From the NCBI RefSeq assembly GCF_000499385.1, contig NW_013654648.1, forward strand, positions 49,495-113,494: DNA of 64,000 nt, given 5' to 3'. The stretch is from Eimeria necatrix. Lineage: Eukaryota; Apicomplexa; Conoidasida; Eucoccidiorida; Eimeriidae. The notes beneath the pieces were generated by a model that had not been told where the DNA came from, ran no database searches, and saw nothing but the letters and a program-made list of their open reading frames with translations. Positions 38,784-52,000 of this stretch are shown piece after piece (position 1 is the stretch's first letter; the number at the start of each line of letters is the position of its first letter). The translations under genes were made by a program, and so were the position numbers.

Positions 38784-41700
38784 CTATACTGACTCCAACA
38801 CTGTCGGCACTGTAAATTGGAACCTCCGCGTGCACCTTTTCTCCTCTTGTCTGTCCGCTTCATGAAGCTCTACAAGTCTACTGAATGCATCAATTACGCC
38901 AACAGTCAGCACCACCAGAAGAAACACCAGCAGCCAAAACAGCAGCAACCCCAGCACGGCCAGAAACGCCACCAGCTGCAGCACTGCCAAAAATCACAAT
39001 AGTATACAGAACACCAGAAAACACAACAACAGCAAAACCAATAACACCACTTCTACCCAAAGCAGCTGCAGCACTGGGATTCCGTTGTCTCAGCTGACCA
39101 GAGGCAGATAAGCATGGCATCGTAGAAATCTGCCGCGAAGTTCTCCAAAACGCAATCTCTGTTCTTCTTGTCGGACCTCTTAATAAAAACTTTGGCCTTG
39201 GAATAGGTCCAGTGGCCGTCTCGCAAGTCCCAGGCGCTGATAGACCCCAATTTCTCTGAGGCCAGCCCCCGAGCCGCCTGCAGGTCTGACTTGCTGTAGT
39301 ACGTGAGAAACGAATCTGAGCAACAGCGCAACTGAGGAAGACCGTTTAAAGATATTATTTCTGCTCCACTGTATGCTCAAATACACGCATTTGAGAAACG
39401 GTGGGAGGTATTCACACTTCGACTCGTGTCGCTTGAAAGCTGCCTGTAACTGTAGATTATATGTGGGCCAGCGTGGAGAGTCAAAAAACAGCATGTATCT
39501 TGGACGTCTTATCCAAACTCATACTGAAACACTTCAGTAAACTCTGCATATCTGCGTGCAGGAACGTCCATTAGCTAAACAATACGCTGTTTGCGCATGA
39601 CACTGCTGTACACCCTAATCTACAAAATATCCAACATGTTTTCATAGCATGCTTCCAGTTGTATGCTGCTTCCATTAGTGTGAGTGGAAGCACGCCTACA
39701 ACTGCAGCAGCTGCAGTTGCTGTTGCTGGTCAAATAGCGGTGTCCCGACCTGGATCTGTTCCGTCCATGACAAAGAAGCGAAGCCTGTTGGCGACGATCG
39801 CCGGAGTCCAAATGACATCCAGCTTGGCTGCAAGGCACCCTCTCTTGCCTACGTCCCACGCCTGATGGTATCCCAAACTCAAGCTGCTTAACGGAGGAAC
39901 GGCCTCACCCGCAGGCCGCCAAGCACTGTCTCTTATCTCTCTGGAGTGAACAATACACACACACACACAACTTCTACAGTGCGCGCCCTGGAGAGGAGTC
40001 TCCGGAAAAATTACGAAAACCTCAAACAAAAGAACCCCAGAAAAAGCAGCATGCAAGCGAAAAATCCTATATCAGCTACACCCGAAGGAAACTTCCCAAG
40101 ACACGTTGTGATGCCAGCCCATGATTCAACGGGTGATCCTGGACTCGACATTCACTGGCAAAGACGTAAACCATAAGCAAGCTTTCCATCCAAATGACAA
40201 ACTGTCAAGGAGTAGGATTTAGGGCTTAACCTTCGAGATCAACGATTAACTTGCAACTGTTCGTACTACAGTCTGTCGCTTCAACTTCAGAATCCACCAA
40301 ACAAAACAAAGCTTACGCTATTTCATCCGCTGAGATCAGCGGTTCGTCATCGGCCACCTGAAGGTCATCCGCAACTTGGTCGCTGGGGAAAAACACACAA
40401 AGCTGGTTAACGCCACCTAGCAACTGCCTGCAAATCGGCAAGCCAATGTTGAAGCTACCTACCTAACTAAGCATCCACACAGCTCGATAAGCGTCGCGCT
40501 ATATGCTTGGGCTAGCAAATAAATTGCCAGCTAACCAACAGTCTAACTAGGTGGATCGCTCCGTGGCAATGTAGTCTGACAACAGAGACACACAAGCCGC
40601 GAGGGTTAGTCCCTGCCGCTAACTAGCTAGCTATCACCTGGCTACCTTGCTGCAATGCAGTCCTTCCCTGTGACGCTAGATGTACATCGACTTAAAAGGC
40701 TACACGGCAAAAACGAAGCTACAGCAGCAGCAACTGCAGCAGCTACAAACCGAAAAGTAGTAATAATAGCATGAGTGGCAATCGCAGCGAATACAATAAC
40801 GGCAACACCAGCAGCCGCAGCGTGCCAACAATGCCGGTACCAGCAACACAAGCATCAGAATATGCAGCAGCGATTGTGGAGTAAATGTAATAACGGCACA
40901 GCCACTAGCCACAGCGCACCAACAATGCCAGTACCAGTAACACAGGCACCAGACTATGCAGCACCGATCGTGAGATATACTGACCTGATGTCCTGGTTAC
41001 GGTGGTGTTCCCTTCTCCTGATTCTCTGTCGAAACTTCCCATGATAATTTTCGGTCGTCGGGATGAAGCCCGAGAAATCGCCGCTGTCACGATGGCTGGC
41101 ACTGTCACCTGGAATACAAAGTAGCAACACCAGCCGCGCCATGCACTCTCTGCCCGTGGAGCAAAAATGCAGCAGCTTGAACTTGTGCACTGGCAGTCGG
41201 AGTAGTGCAAGCAGAAACGTCATCGAAAGCAGCAGCATCAACAACGCCAACAAGAAAACCAGCGTCAGCAGACGCCAGCAGCAGTAAATATGGCAGCAGT
41301 GTCCAAATCCAGCGACAGCAGCAACTAAAAAACACCTGAAAGGGCAACACTTCTAGTAGCGGCAGCAACAACATTCGGAGTATCAGCATCAGCTGCAAAC
41401 TTGGAGCAGCACAAGATCTCATCGGCTGCTCACGCGCAAACACGTCTTCAACCTCTTGCGAGTCAATTTGTTGCAACTGCTCTTCCCAGTCCTCCCCCAA
41501 AAGCTTCTGGTAGAATCCACTCAAGTCCCTTGAAGGGGCTTGCGTTGACTGTGCAGCAGCAGCAGCGGCAGAAACATCGGAAGCAACAGCGCGAACCGCA
41601 ACAGTCAAGTACACGTGACCAGCAAAGGAGCCAGCAAAAACACAACAGCAATACACGCGCCAAAATCCGCGAAGTGTATCACCAAAAGAAGCAACAAGAG

Positions 41701-42626
41701 CAAAAGCAGCCGCAGCACCATACAGAAAGACTAAATAACTGAAACGTGTTTGTCAGAAGGCTTGTGCAGAAAATTGACTTGAAACCCTGTCACCGAAGCC
41801 CCTTTCCCTAACATTTAAACGGTGATAACCTACCGCAACAGGAGATTTCCTTTCAGCTACTTCTGCTCTCGAGGATTTCTTTGAAAAAGCTGAGGACTCC
41901 AATGCCTTGAGGGCAGCCCCCAGGGCTCTCTCATTGGGTTTGCTTTTTTCCATGTACACCCGAGACCCAATGTGCTGGTAACGCGTTGTGGTACGGCTCA
42001 ATAAGGGGATGTCTGAAGCACTCTCCGCAACCGCACTGGCTGCGGTGCTGTTGCTACTGTTGCTGCTGCTTGAGGCTGAATTGCTGGCCTCAGGCACTTC
42101 TCCGTGGCCAGCACACTCTTGCGATTCTCCAGGTGAGACTGCCTGTGAGTGGTCCTTATCATCTCCGCTGTTCACGTTGTTCATGCCGCTGCTTTTTTTG
42201 CCGTTGCTGCTGTCGTTGTTCTCGCCAAAGTCTCCGCCAACCTCAAACTTGACACTTCGCTGACTGCGCAGCAGATTTGAGGCTAAGCCCGCAGAGCCTG
42301 TCTGCTTCAGTTCGTGCCTCTCCCGCTGTCCCTGCTGCGGATGTTCTGTTACTTCTGAAGTCTCCCTCTCCTGAGGGAACGACTCTGGCGCTGCATGTTC
42401 CATGGCAGCAAGTACTGCTCTCTCGCATTTCAGAATAAGAAGAAATATCTGCTTCTGGTTCTGCCTCTGCCTCCGTTGCCGTTGCTCTTGCCGCTGTCTC
42501 CGGTGGTCCAAAGGACTCCGATGGTCGCTCTGACTCGGTAGGGCTTGAATGACGGCGCCTCAACAGCTCGGGATTTTGCCCAATCCTTCTGCCAGGAACA
42601 TTAAAAGAGTTTCTTAATGTACGCAT
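38784..42626 (-). CDS. PH-domain protein, 495 aa, 8 exons
   Basis: Exons 42535-42626, 41834-42419, 41434-41548, 40985-41108, 40317-40382, 39750-39940, 39099-39315 and 38784-38880 sum to 1488 nt with all phases closing. The start is ATG MRTLRNSFNVPG. The N-terminal half is Ser/Asn/Glu-rich. Then come RDLSGFYQKLLGEDWEEQ, an acidic stretch VADDLQVADDEPLISADE, and a PH fold: VGKRGCLAAK, RLRFFVMDGTDP-DSFLTYYSKSD, LGSISAWDLRDG, VFIKRSDKKN, closing helix NFAADFYDAMLICLCRLVEL. PH domains bind phosphoinositides or proteins at membranes; the ligand here is unknown. Four of seven donors begin GTC (GTCAGA, GTCAGT, GTCGGG, GTCAGC). The last exon is supported only by phase and composition; without it the frame stops at 39053. 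Confidence 0.7.
39955..39969. repeat. Short (AC)n microsatellite
   Basis: Seven AC dinucleotides in an intron of the PH-domain gene, just upstream of an acceptor on the minus strand. On that strand it reads as (GT)n. Confidence 0.9.
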
Positions 42627-44318
42627 TTAAATTCGTCTACTGCTTTTACTGCTGTGAAAACACCGCGAGCCCCTTGCCGCTGTTGTTTTTGGTGTATCGG
42701 CGCTTAGGCTGCCGTTGCACCCTCATTGCAAGCACTTAGAGTGGTGCTTGCGAGCACATATTTTTCTTTGGCAGTTTGTTTGTTTGTTAGAACGACATGT
42801 GAAGCTGGTAGACAATGTACTCGCTTGCAGAAGGCTGGGCGGCAGCTCCACAGTGCTGTGCCAGTGGTTTGGTGGCCCGGTGCGACGCCATGAAGAGCGT
42901 GATGGCGTGCAAGCTTTCTGAAGTATCGTGTGCACTATTGACAGTCAGAAAGAAGGGAACGTGCACTTAAAGACTGATAAGATGAGATATCTCAGGGTGT
43001 TCACAGGACCAGACTTGATTTGTGCCCTAAGCCGCACCAGTGGACAGATACTGCCACGGCCTGAGCATATCACCGAGCATTTACCTTCTGCATTGTCAGG
43101 CTCATGGTTTTAAGGGAAAATGCTAGAATTACGGAGGTATATGAAGAGCGGAAAAGTCATACGGATATCAGGGCTCTACCAGCTTCGCGGCCTCTTTTGC
43201 TGGTACACTGGAACTTACACGTAGGGTGCCGTAGTAGGGTTGCGGTATGAATTGCCCAGCATTTCAGTTCTCTGCAGCTGTAGAGGATACTAACAACACA
43301 AACGGAGAAGTGGTGGTAGTATAGCCAGAGGTTATTCATGAAATGGCAGCAACAGCAACCGGCGCAGCCAGTCATCCTATGGTGCATGTAGGATTATGGC
43401 GTGAACAGGAGTAGTAGCAATGCTGTAGCTACTGCTGCCGCTGGAGACACACTTGAGCACGATTTAGTGGCAAAAAAGAGTGCACCGTTAGGTGCCAAGG
43501 TTTATATGTTGCGTGGAGAGGTGGTGGACAGCCCTCAAGATCCAGTCACCTCAACATCTGAACTTAAGTAGGGCAGACGACCAAGAGGTATGCATGCATG
43601 CGAACATAAGCGTTTAAAGAAGGGCCAAGTACGCTGTAAGTGGTGCAAAGGAAACGCGGCTTTTGCTAGGTACTGCAGCGAGCTCCAAGCCGAACAATTT
43701 TACAGAGTGCTGGCGCCGCTAAACCGTGTCAGGGGTCAGCATATTGGTGTCTGCTGCGCTCAGTCCGTGGCAGAGAATTGTTTCCTGAGAGACAATCCTA
43801 ATTCACTGTAAAGAGTGAACTGCCGTTGCAACTGGCCTCTGGGTATACTCGGTGCTTCGAGTGCTCGCAACAGCCTGCAAAGGAGTTTGCGGTCGTGAAG
43901 CGCGCGTCAGTGAACATTTACGGGTGTTCTTACTCCTCTTACTGGAAGTGGCAGCTGCGTCCCTTAAGAAGTGCTTAATTGCAGAAGGCCGCCGCTTGCA
44001 GCTGCCTGCAGCTCACAGCTGTTGCTTTTGAAACGGAGACCCTGTACCGTCTGGAAATGTGCTGTTGCTACAACAGAATGGGCACACCGTAGACCGGTCA
44101 TAAAGTAACATCTCTACAAGTTCGGCGATGCGCATATAGTTACCTTCGGTTCTGCCTATTCATAGCATCTTCAGATCCAGCGGCAATTTTATTGTTTCGT
44201 GCTTGTTACCTTTAGTTTAGGACCTACAAACGAAGAGAAGAGTCTAGGGAAGAAAAGAGTTCTCTTAACAAGCAAGGAAATCGGAAAACTGCCTGCAAGG
44301 TGTCATTGTTCTACGCCA
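42627..44318. other. Intergenic between the PH-domain gene and a tRNA
   Basis: Five-prime flank of the PH-domain gene. A plus-strand ATG frame at 43590-43811 encodes 73 residues (QVRCKWCKGNAAFARYCSEL near its start) next to a TGCATGCATGC run. It is not supported by splicing or family. I see nothing else. Confidence 0.35.
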
Positions 44319-44391
44319 CGCGCCGACCCGGGATCGAACCAGGGACCTTTAGATCTTCAGTCTAACGCTCTCCCAACTGAGCTATCGGCGC
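44319..44391 (-). tRNA. tRNA-Phe (GAA), second copy
   Basis: On the minus strand it is identical to the plus-strand tRNA-Phe at 36949 through the D, anticodon and T arms. The acceptor stem is GCGCCGA pairing with TCGGCGC, so one T-A pair of the first copy is a C-G pair here. Discriminator G, no intron. Confidence 0.95.
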
Positions 44392-45544
44392 CTGGTATAT
44401 TTGCCAGAGAAGCAGACCACAAACCGCATCGTATGCAGATGGGGCGGTCCACCAGCAGCTCGCCCCACTTTAGGCTCCACGTGTAATATCTTTCGCGCAG
44501 CAGCAACTGCGACAATACCGTCAAATTCCAAGGTAATGCTGCTCTGTCTCAGCTCTGTCTTCCTTCAACTTTATCAACTTTCAAACTGCGTGCATGAGCA
44601 CCAGGCATTTTGCGGTGGAGTTACCTTGGTTTTGGTATCAGCGTACCAACAGAACTCGGACTCCGCCCACGCTGCTCCACCAAGTGGGGGTCGTCAATTG
44701 ACACCCACTGTTGAGGCGGAACTATGGACTTTGCTCTAGGTAGGAACAACTGTAAATCAAAAAGTATATTTGAGAAGTGCTCTGTCCGGTGCAGTAGCTC
44801 GGAACCTCAGCCAGCGAAGGTCTCTGGTGTACGACCGGCCTGCAAAGACCGACAGCCACGCTCTAGCATTTGCCATTCCTACACATCGCAGAAATTTAGT
44901 TTTTCTGATTCACAGAGGTGTGTCGGCTCTGAATTTGGCGCTGAACTCTAAATGGAATGGGCATAAACTAGGTACTGTATCGGTTCCCTTCACACCCGTA
45001 GCAGTTGCACCGAAGCGATAGTTCCTCACTCCACTATTTATACTTATGTTGTTCTCGCCTGTATTGTTCACAGTCTCAAAAATCCCCGTTATTTTGATAT
45101 TCGTGATGTACGTTTCGCTTTTTCGGGCGACAGCGTAGATACCCCGGGGAGCAGTGGCCTACTCTCTCCACACAATTAGCAGGTATGAAACACACAAAAA
45201 AGTTCAATGCTCTGAAAAGAAATCGTTTTAAACGATATAAGGAATCTATCATTTGGAAGTCATTTGGTTTGGCGATGAGGGGCTGTGGGGCCCGCCTCCC
45301 CGACCCTCGGCACGTGTGCAAGACCGCGCTAACAAGCTTTTAGTGCAGCGTTTGCTCTTCACATCCGTGTAGAGGCATCTCCTCGTGATGCTTTCTTCTC
45401 GAGCCTGTGGGCAAAACCCTAAACATATTGCGCAATCGACTGTGCGTGTGCCGTGGCAGTGCATGTGCGAACAGAGCTGTTGCGGCAGGTCCGCTAGCCT
45501 TGGGGTGTCAGGACAGTATTCAAAACGGCCCAAGGAAGATTGTG
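44392..45544. other. Intergenic, no supported gene
   Basis: Frames at 44401-45021 (plus) and 45249-45548 (minus) are open but lack splice context and biased composition. I see nothing else. Confidence 0.4.
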
Positions 45545-45979
45545 TCACTTGTTGGGCGGTGGTTCTATTTTAATGGGTTTGCCCGCCTTAGTGTAACCCA
45601 TTGAGCCCTGCGCACGGATGTCTCTGCGGGGCTCAAACGAGGCGTCCACCAGCACTGAGGCTGAGATACCTCAGCAACTCTCAGTAGCTGCGGGTTCGCT
45701 CCCGGCCTCTTTTTAGCTTCCTGCGGGGCGTTCGTGACGTAAGGATCTTTGGGGCCAGTTCGATACACTTTAGGGGTCGCGTCCAAGGTTTGCATTGTGG
45801 TGCTGCTTGTCATGTAGGTGAGCTTTTGTTTGCACCCGTGTTTTTAGTGTCGCAGGAAATGTTTTTAGTGTCTCAGGCTCAGACAAGGCATCTTTAACTT
45901 TGCTGCCTTTGAACAGGTGGAGTTTTGGATTGAGTAATTGGGCGTGCAGGTGGTACTTGTCAATCTTGTATTTTCGCAT
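45545..45979 (-). CDS. Candidate small gene, frame not closed
   Basis: Three minus-strand frames in sequence look coding. The first is ATG at 45979 (MRKYKIDKYHLHAQ, FKGSKVKDAL). The second is about 45790-45665 (LDATPKVYRTGPKDPYV, QEAKKRPGANPQLLRV). The third is a C-terminal stretch ending at 45545 (LVDASFEPRRDIRAQ, GSMGYTKAGKPIKIEPPPNK). A GTCTGA donor can join the first two. I found no phase-consistent intron between the second and third, so either an exon is missing or the assembly has an indel. No family is recognised. Confidence 0.35.
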
Positions 45980-46030
45980 TACCTTTCGTGTACTCTGCCT
46001 AGATGGTTTGTGCTGTACATTGTATGTTTT

Positions 46031-49000
46031 ATGTCTGTGTGCGACGAAGAAATGGGTGCAGGTATGTCTTCAATTGGACCAAATGCTCTTTTAGAGACCC
46101 GTGTCAGGCATTTCGGTGCCAACAATACCGCTGAAGATAGCACTGCGTTCGCTTTTCCCAGCCGACGAATCCACCAGCTGTTACTTTTCTTCTGGCGGTG
46201 CGTTTCTTGAGGTTGTGTATACCCATGTCACTTGCTGCTGGGTGCAGAGGAAGGTACCAAGAGGTTACAATCGCAGGGCTGCGCAGCCAAGGACTCTTCA
46301 CCCATTACATTATTCCTCACTTAGTTGTAATTCGTGCGTGCACTTGCGTTTTTCTATGTTATACGTCTTCGTTTGTGTGTGCGCACTTCTACTGAGGCGT
46401 ATACGTGTTAGCGTACCTCGTCTGGGCGTTCGAGCGATGCCGACTGGTGGGCGTAATGTCGATGTAGCCTTGCCGTGTTGGGCTGTTGCGTTGCTATGTA
46501 AGCTTTGTCAAACGGTGGGCGCGGTGTTGGTGGTGTAGCATTGCCGTGTCGAGCTAACTGCATTAAGCGCCCTTCGAGCATTTTTGAGACTTGTGCTTCA
46601 CTTCTGTTGCTGATTACTGCTGGGCATTCGCAAATATGACTCCCTATAGGACGGCTGCGCTAGTACGGAAACTAGCCGAGGCTGAGTAGGTCTTGTTCTT
46701 CACACACAGGCACCGTACATTAGACTCGAGCGTCCACAGGTAACACTGAGACCGTATGGTGATTATTCTTTTTTCGTAGGCAAAAGGCGTTGACCTGTCT
46801 CTGACCCGCGGAGTGCACATGGTGACTGGTGACGTTTCGAAGTAGCTAGGAAACCGAATAAGGAGGTGAAGGGCCTAAAGACCTTTCACTAGCATATCTG
46901 ATAGAGTAGGCAACTTCTTGTGAGAAGTAGACGCTGCATCCCTATGTAGCAGCCAGTAGGGAAGATCTCGAAGTGCCCCCAGTCGGCTGGCGGCCTCACG
47001 ATTGTTGGACCTCACCAGAGGTTGGATAGGTTACGCATTCGCCACAAGTTGCCAATAAAACAATATTGCAAATTGAAATAATGCAGACGATTTCTTCTTA
47101 CGTTATACTTTAAAGATAGATAAATGCTAAGTGGACACTGAGAACTTCAGGGGGGAATCGAGGTGGTCCGGTCAAGCAGGCTAGTCAGGAATTTCAGTTG
47201 CTCGGCCGTTGGGTTCTTCTGACAAATATTAGGCTACTTCTTTTAATACTTTCATTAGTCGGTGAATATACGCTCTTAAAAACTTACTGGAAGGCTGGTG
47301 GGCTCCTGGACTCAAACACACTATATCTGCGGCCTCGGCAGAGTAGGGCCGCTGTAGTCAATGTCTTGCGGCTCGTGGCGACTGCATGGAAAGCGTCCCC
47401 TCTTCAGATAAGCTTATATGGACTGTGAAGGAGGCTATTGGGCATTTTTGAGTCTGTATCCATCTGGAAGGTTTAAACGTTACAGACCACCGTCGGCGGC
47501 AATAACAGAGCTTGCGCCCATCCTGAGAGCTAACTACAAGGAAAGTTCTCACTGCACTGCGCCCCAGCAGCTTCTTTTCTCTATTGAGCTCATCTGTAGG
47601 ATGCCTCCAGCGGCTTTCACAGAAGGTTTCTCGAGTAACAATGACGTACACCGACGACCGCAGCAGGGCGTCTCCGCATGCAGAGTTCAGGCGGCACCCT
47701 CAAGTCATAGAAACTAGTAAGAGACTTGTTCCAGTAATCTATTAAAGGCAAACCTCTGATGAGCCTCCGGTTCTGCAGGGAAGCAAACGGGGTGTGACTG
47801 GATTGTGTGGCAGCTCACCGCTTTGCAAGCAGGTGCAGCGGCAGTTGTATGCTTGAGTTGCCATGTGTTGTTGGGGGAATACTGCGGGGAACACACTATT
47901 CATTAGCCTTCGTCGTTTCCGGATTGTTCTGTGCGTTTTTTTATCTCTTCATTCTAAGTGCTGGATGACCTGGAGGACAAAGTGCGCCACTACTTCCTGT
48001 TGTATGTCAAGGAGAGAAAGCGACGACAAAAATGCGAAAAATTTAGCTACTGGATGCAGCAAGGTGAGCATCTGAAGCTTCAAGTAATCCTATTCTCCTG
48101 CTGCTCCAGCTGTGATGGCTTTTGCGACTCCAACGATCCAGCTGCTGCACGGCAGTCGGCATTGCCAGGGCAGCAGGATAGGACGGCTTTCGTAAGGGTG
48201 CCCCGCATACGTGGGAATTTGTCTGGTGTTGGGACACAGAGATGGCGACTAATCGGCGACTGCTGATGGAGAGCCAGAGCTACGCGGAGTCGCTAGAAGC
48301 AAAAATAGAGGAAATCCGAGGCGACCCGGAAGCTCTGCGTGACACGGTGCAGAGGGTGGATCTAATGTATGCCCAAATAGACACTTTGATTCAGGCCTTC
48401 GCAGGTAAGCCGCAGGCTGTAGGCGTCCCCCTTGTGTCGGCCATTCACCACAGCAGGTGCTACAAGCAGCAGAAACTGGAAAATGCAGGCAGGCAGTACT
48501 TGTGTAAGCATCATCAGCGCACTAGGGCGTTTGTGCTGGACAAGGACTATACACAAGGCCCCGTCTGCAATACGTTTTTCCTCTGTTTTTACAAAATCGC
48601 CTTTGACCTGTTTTCTTCCGCAAGATCCTGTGTGTGATTGGGGCTTCCATAGGGGTGTGCAGTTTTGTGGCAACAAAGGAGGCGGATAGGCCGACTATCC
48701 TTCAGTGCGTTCTCGACTACCTTTACCCTTGTAGAGCTCTCGACCCTCGACTTAACGGTAAATTCAACCAATCCAACGTTTCTGCTATCGGTTCTCCAAC
48801 TACTGTTGGTGCTGCAGCTGCCACTGTAGCTTCTGTTGCTGCTTCTGTTGGTTTTGCCTTTCCCTGCCAATGTTTCTTTTGCTTAGCAAAGCCATTTGTG
48901 ATAAATAAATCTGGCACGAACATGATTAAGGTGTATCCGGAGAACCTCAGTAGTGAGGTTTGAGTGCGCTTCCGTCAGCGCCGACCCTCCTGTGTTTTTT

Positions 49001-52000
49001 GGCGCGTCGAGCCCGAATGTTTCCCTGCAGTTTCCCTTGTCATGTTTCCTGCAGCTTTCCCTAGAGAGGTTTTTTGTGCCAATATATAAATATGCGTGTC
49101 TCGTTTATCTCTTAGGGCAGTATCCATACTACTTTGAAGAGGACTCTGTCTAAATGGCCGGGGCCGACTTAGATGTATCGATTTGAGTAGAGAAAACGAA
49201 TTGTTTGGCATAGTTGGCGACGGTTGTGAAATGATGTGCTACTTGTCAGTTGTTTGGAGTGTTGCTTCCGCTGCTGTGACTGCTATGGTTGCTTTACTGC
49301 TGCTGTTCCAGCTCTTTACGGCGCTCTGTACTACTACCGGCTGGGCGAATATAAAGGGATGCCTGAGCAGCCTCCACCCCCCCCCGAGCCAAAGTTCATG
49401 CCATTGCATGAAATTATGGGCCCCTGGATCCAGCCTTCGCCCTACACTCCGACCCCTACGCCTCCTGTGCACGCAACGAAGTTCGATGCAGCACTTGCGG
49501 CTACTCTCGAGGCTGCCAAAGCCGCTGAGGGGGCCAAGGCTGACGTGCAGCAAACAGCCAAGAAAACTACGGTGGAAATACAAAAACCGAAAGAGGCCCG
49601 CTTGTTGGCAACGAGTGAGTTGAACAAATGCTTGCAGGCCAATAGGGAAGTAGTGGGCAGGCGCTAGGCATGCAAAACCTCTGAAGTGTACGTCGACTCG
49701 TTGATAGTGAGACTGTGGAGAACCGTACATATTTGAGCGAGCAAGACGAAGTGTTTTAATCGTGCAGAAACGGCAACGGGGACTGGCGTAGCGAAAGCCG
49801 CATCAACTGAACCCCGGGCCAAGGCTTCGTTGCCCAAACAAGCAGAGGATGCCTCTGCCGATGTTGAGCTGACGGGAATGTCTATCTTGCTAGAGGAGTT
49901 GAGTGCCTTCAAGCGACCTTCATTGTCTAGGGGAGTAGGTGCCAGGCTGGTAGTTAGGTGAGTACTTCTAGTTTCTCTCATTCACGCCGCTGTGCCTCAT
50001 GGTGTCGTTTAGACCATTACTTTACGTGAACCTTCACGTAACATTGTATTTGCCGTACGGATCGAGGGAAGGCTACAGCATTTTTGAGGTTGTAATTGTT
50101 TAACCCGTGCGTTATCATTTTTCTGAGCATGAAGCCTCGTCTTTGCATGCTCTGCAAACCAATGATCGACGATGTGCCGGCGCCGGCAAACAGGCTTGGC
50201 CCGGCGTTTGCTCGGCTCTCTATGGGGTTATTCGGGACTTTTCGTGTATTATTCTTCGCAGATTTGATAGCGAAAGCCCCATGGAAACAAAGAAAAAGCC
50301 AGAGCGCTGCGTGATAGTAGACAAGGTAGGCAAACCTGACGTCTCCTACATAGAAATGGCAACCACGTGATTCTGTTTCATCTTCGTGGGGAATTTAAAA
50401 TGCGTGACTGCTTTCAGTGTGACGGGACACCAGGGAGTGAGAGTGCTACCGTGTACTTCCTAGCCAGTCTGTCGCCGTTGCCTGCGAAGAAGCCCGGTGT
50501 CGTTCCAAAGATATGCATTGATATCTACGACGAGAAATCGGTGAGCATAGAGACAGCCAGAGCCCATCCGCGAAGGTCAAAGGGCCAACCATTAGTAGAG
50601 GGATGGCTGGGTATGCCACCTCCAAGGTTCATGTGGGTCGTTTCTGTTGCATGTGGAATGCAGAGTAACATAGAATCTGAAATTCATTTCTTGATTGATT
50701 TAGACTCATCTGGAGGACCGAGTTCTTGCACAAATGAGCTTTGCAGCTTGATGACTTGTCAGTTGGTGTATTTCGAGTCTTGTGTGTCGCATCCATCTGG
50801 CGTTGCCTTGTTCTGCAGCCAACGGGTCTAGGAAGCGCTCAAAAGACGATTATGGACGCAGACACGTTAAAGAAGAGTGCCCCATGGTGTTTCTCTAGCT
50901 CACATCGTCCCGATGCTTCTGTTTTGGCTTACGCCCTCTTCTAGCCCACAGCAGTGTGGCGTAGGCTTCTGCGATGCGGGACATTCAACTGTATGCCCTA
51001 TATCTGTGCTGTTTCGCTGCGCTCAGGCAAATAAAAGACAGCAAAGGGTCTGTACTCGGTGAGTTAATGTAGGAATTCAGTTGTACTTGAGAGGGCTAAC
51101 CAAGACCGACTGGCTGCAGATGCGCTAACCACCACTTTATAGAGATATCCCAGTGTGTTGTTCTTTGTATGCTGACAGGCCAAATAACTGTTTCCGTTGC
51201 TCCTATACCTCTGTAAGTCAAAACCGGCGTGTTGTTGGTGGTGTGATGAGGCCGTTGGTTGGATATAATGTGGAGTTTAAACAAGCTTTGCCCGCTTTGT
51301 TTCTCTTCTCCTACTGTCTAGACACTCTTAAGGCTACATATCAGAGTAGCGGAAACGTGACTTTCATATTCTTGTGCTGCGCATGCTGTGTGCTTTGTGA
51401 AAGTAACTTTCGTATTTTTGTGCTGGGCATGCTGTGTGTTTTGTGATATTGCAGCAATGCGATGCTGCCAGCTCAAGTCAAGCAAGGTGGAGATAAGGCT
51501 GCTGGGGGTGGGTGAAGCTGTTGCTGCATAACTATGTTCAGAGCTTGTGTTTGCAAGCCGTTGCAGCCCGCGCTAAAGCTGTGCCGTTTCGTGATCAGAA
51601 AATGATTTGTGATTTGTTCTAGTGCGGCGTGTTTCCTGCCAAGAATAGGTATATCCTTAGGATCTCGACGTGCAGCTGCTTAGCATGTTGGCCAGATGCC
51701 AAGGCTTTTGAAAAGAATTTTGTCAAGCACCGTGTACATACTGGAAAACTTGAATTCCCCGGTCGCTTTTGGTGTGCAGGAGACGCGGCAACGAAAACGG
51801 CAAAGGCTGGGGAGGCCTCTAAGTCCGTGGTAGCGAAATCCGGAGGAACTGTAACCAAGCCTGAGCTTCCAAAGCCCTCAGCTGCAGTCTCAAAGCCAGC
51901 GCTACCCAAAGTTGGCGGTGCTAAACCTGAGCTTCCCAAGCCAAGTGCGCCTGCCAGCAAGCCAGAGCTACCAAAGGCCGGTTCACCTGCCTCAAAGCCT

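Noticed and set aside
38784..38990. Apparent membrane-anchored ORF (hydrophobic Leu/Val/Phe run)
   Set aside because: The hydrophobic part is explained as CTG/TTG-rich intron. Only the last 31 codons, entered at an AG in phase with the PH-domain gene, look coding.
42405..42445. 25-nt micro-intron or frameshift in the PH-domain gene
   Set aside because: A 115-nt intron with a GTCAGA donor and a pyrimidine-rich tract explains the frame change without a micro-intron.
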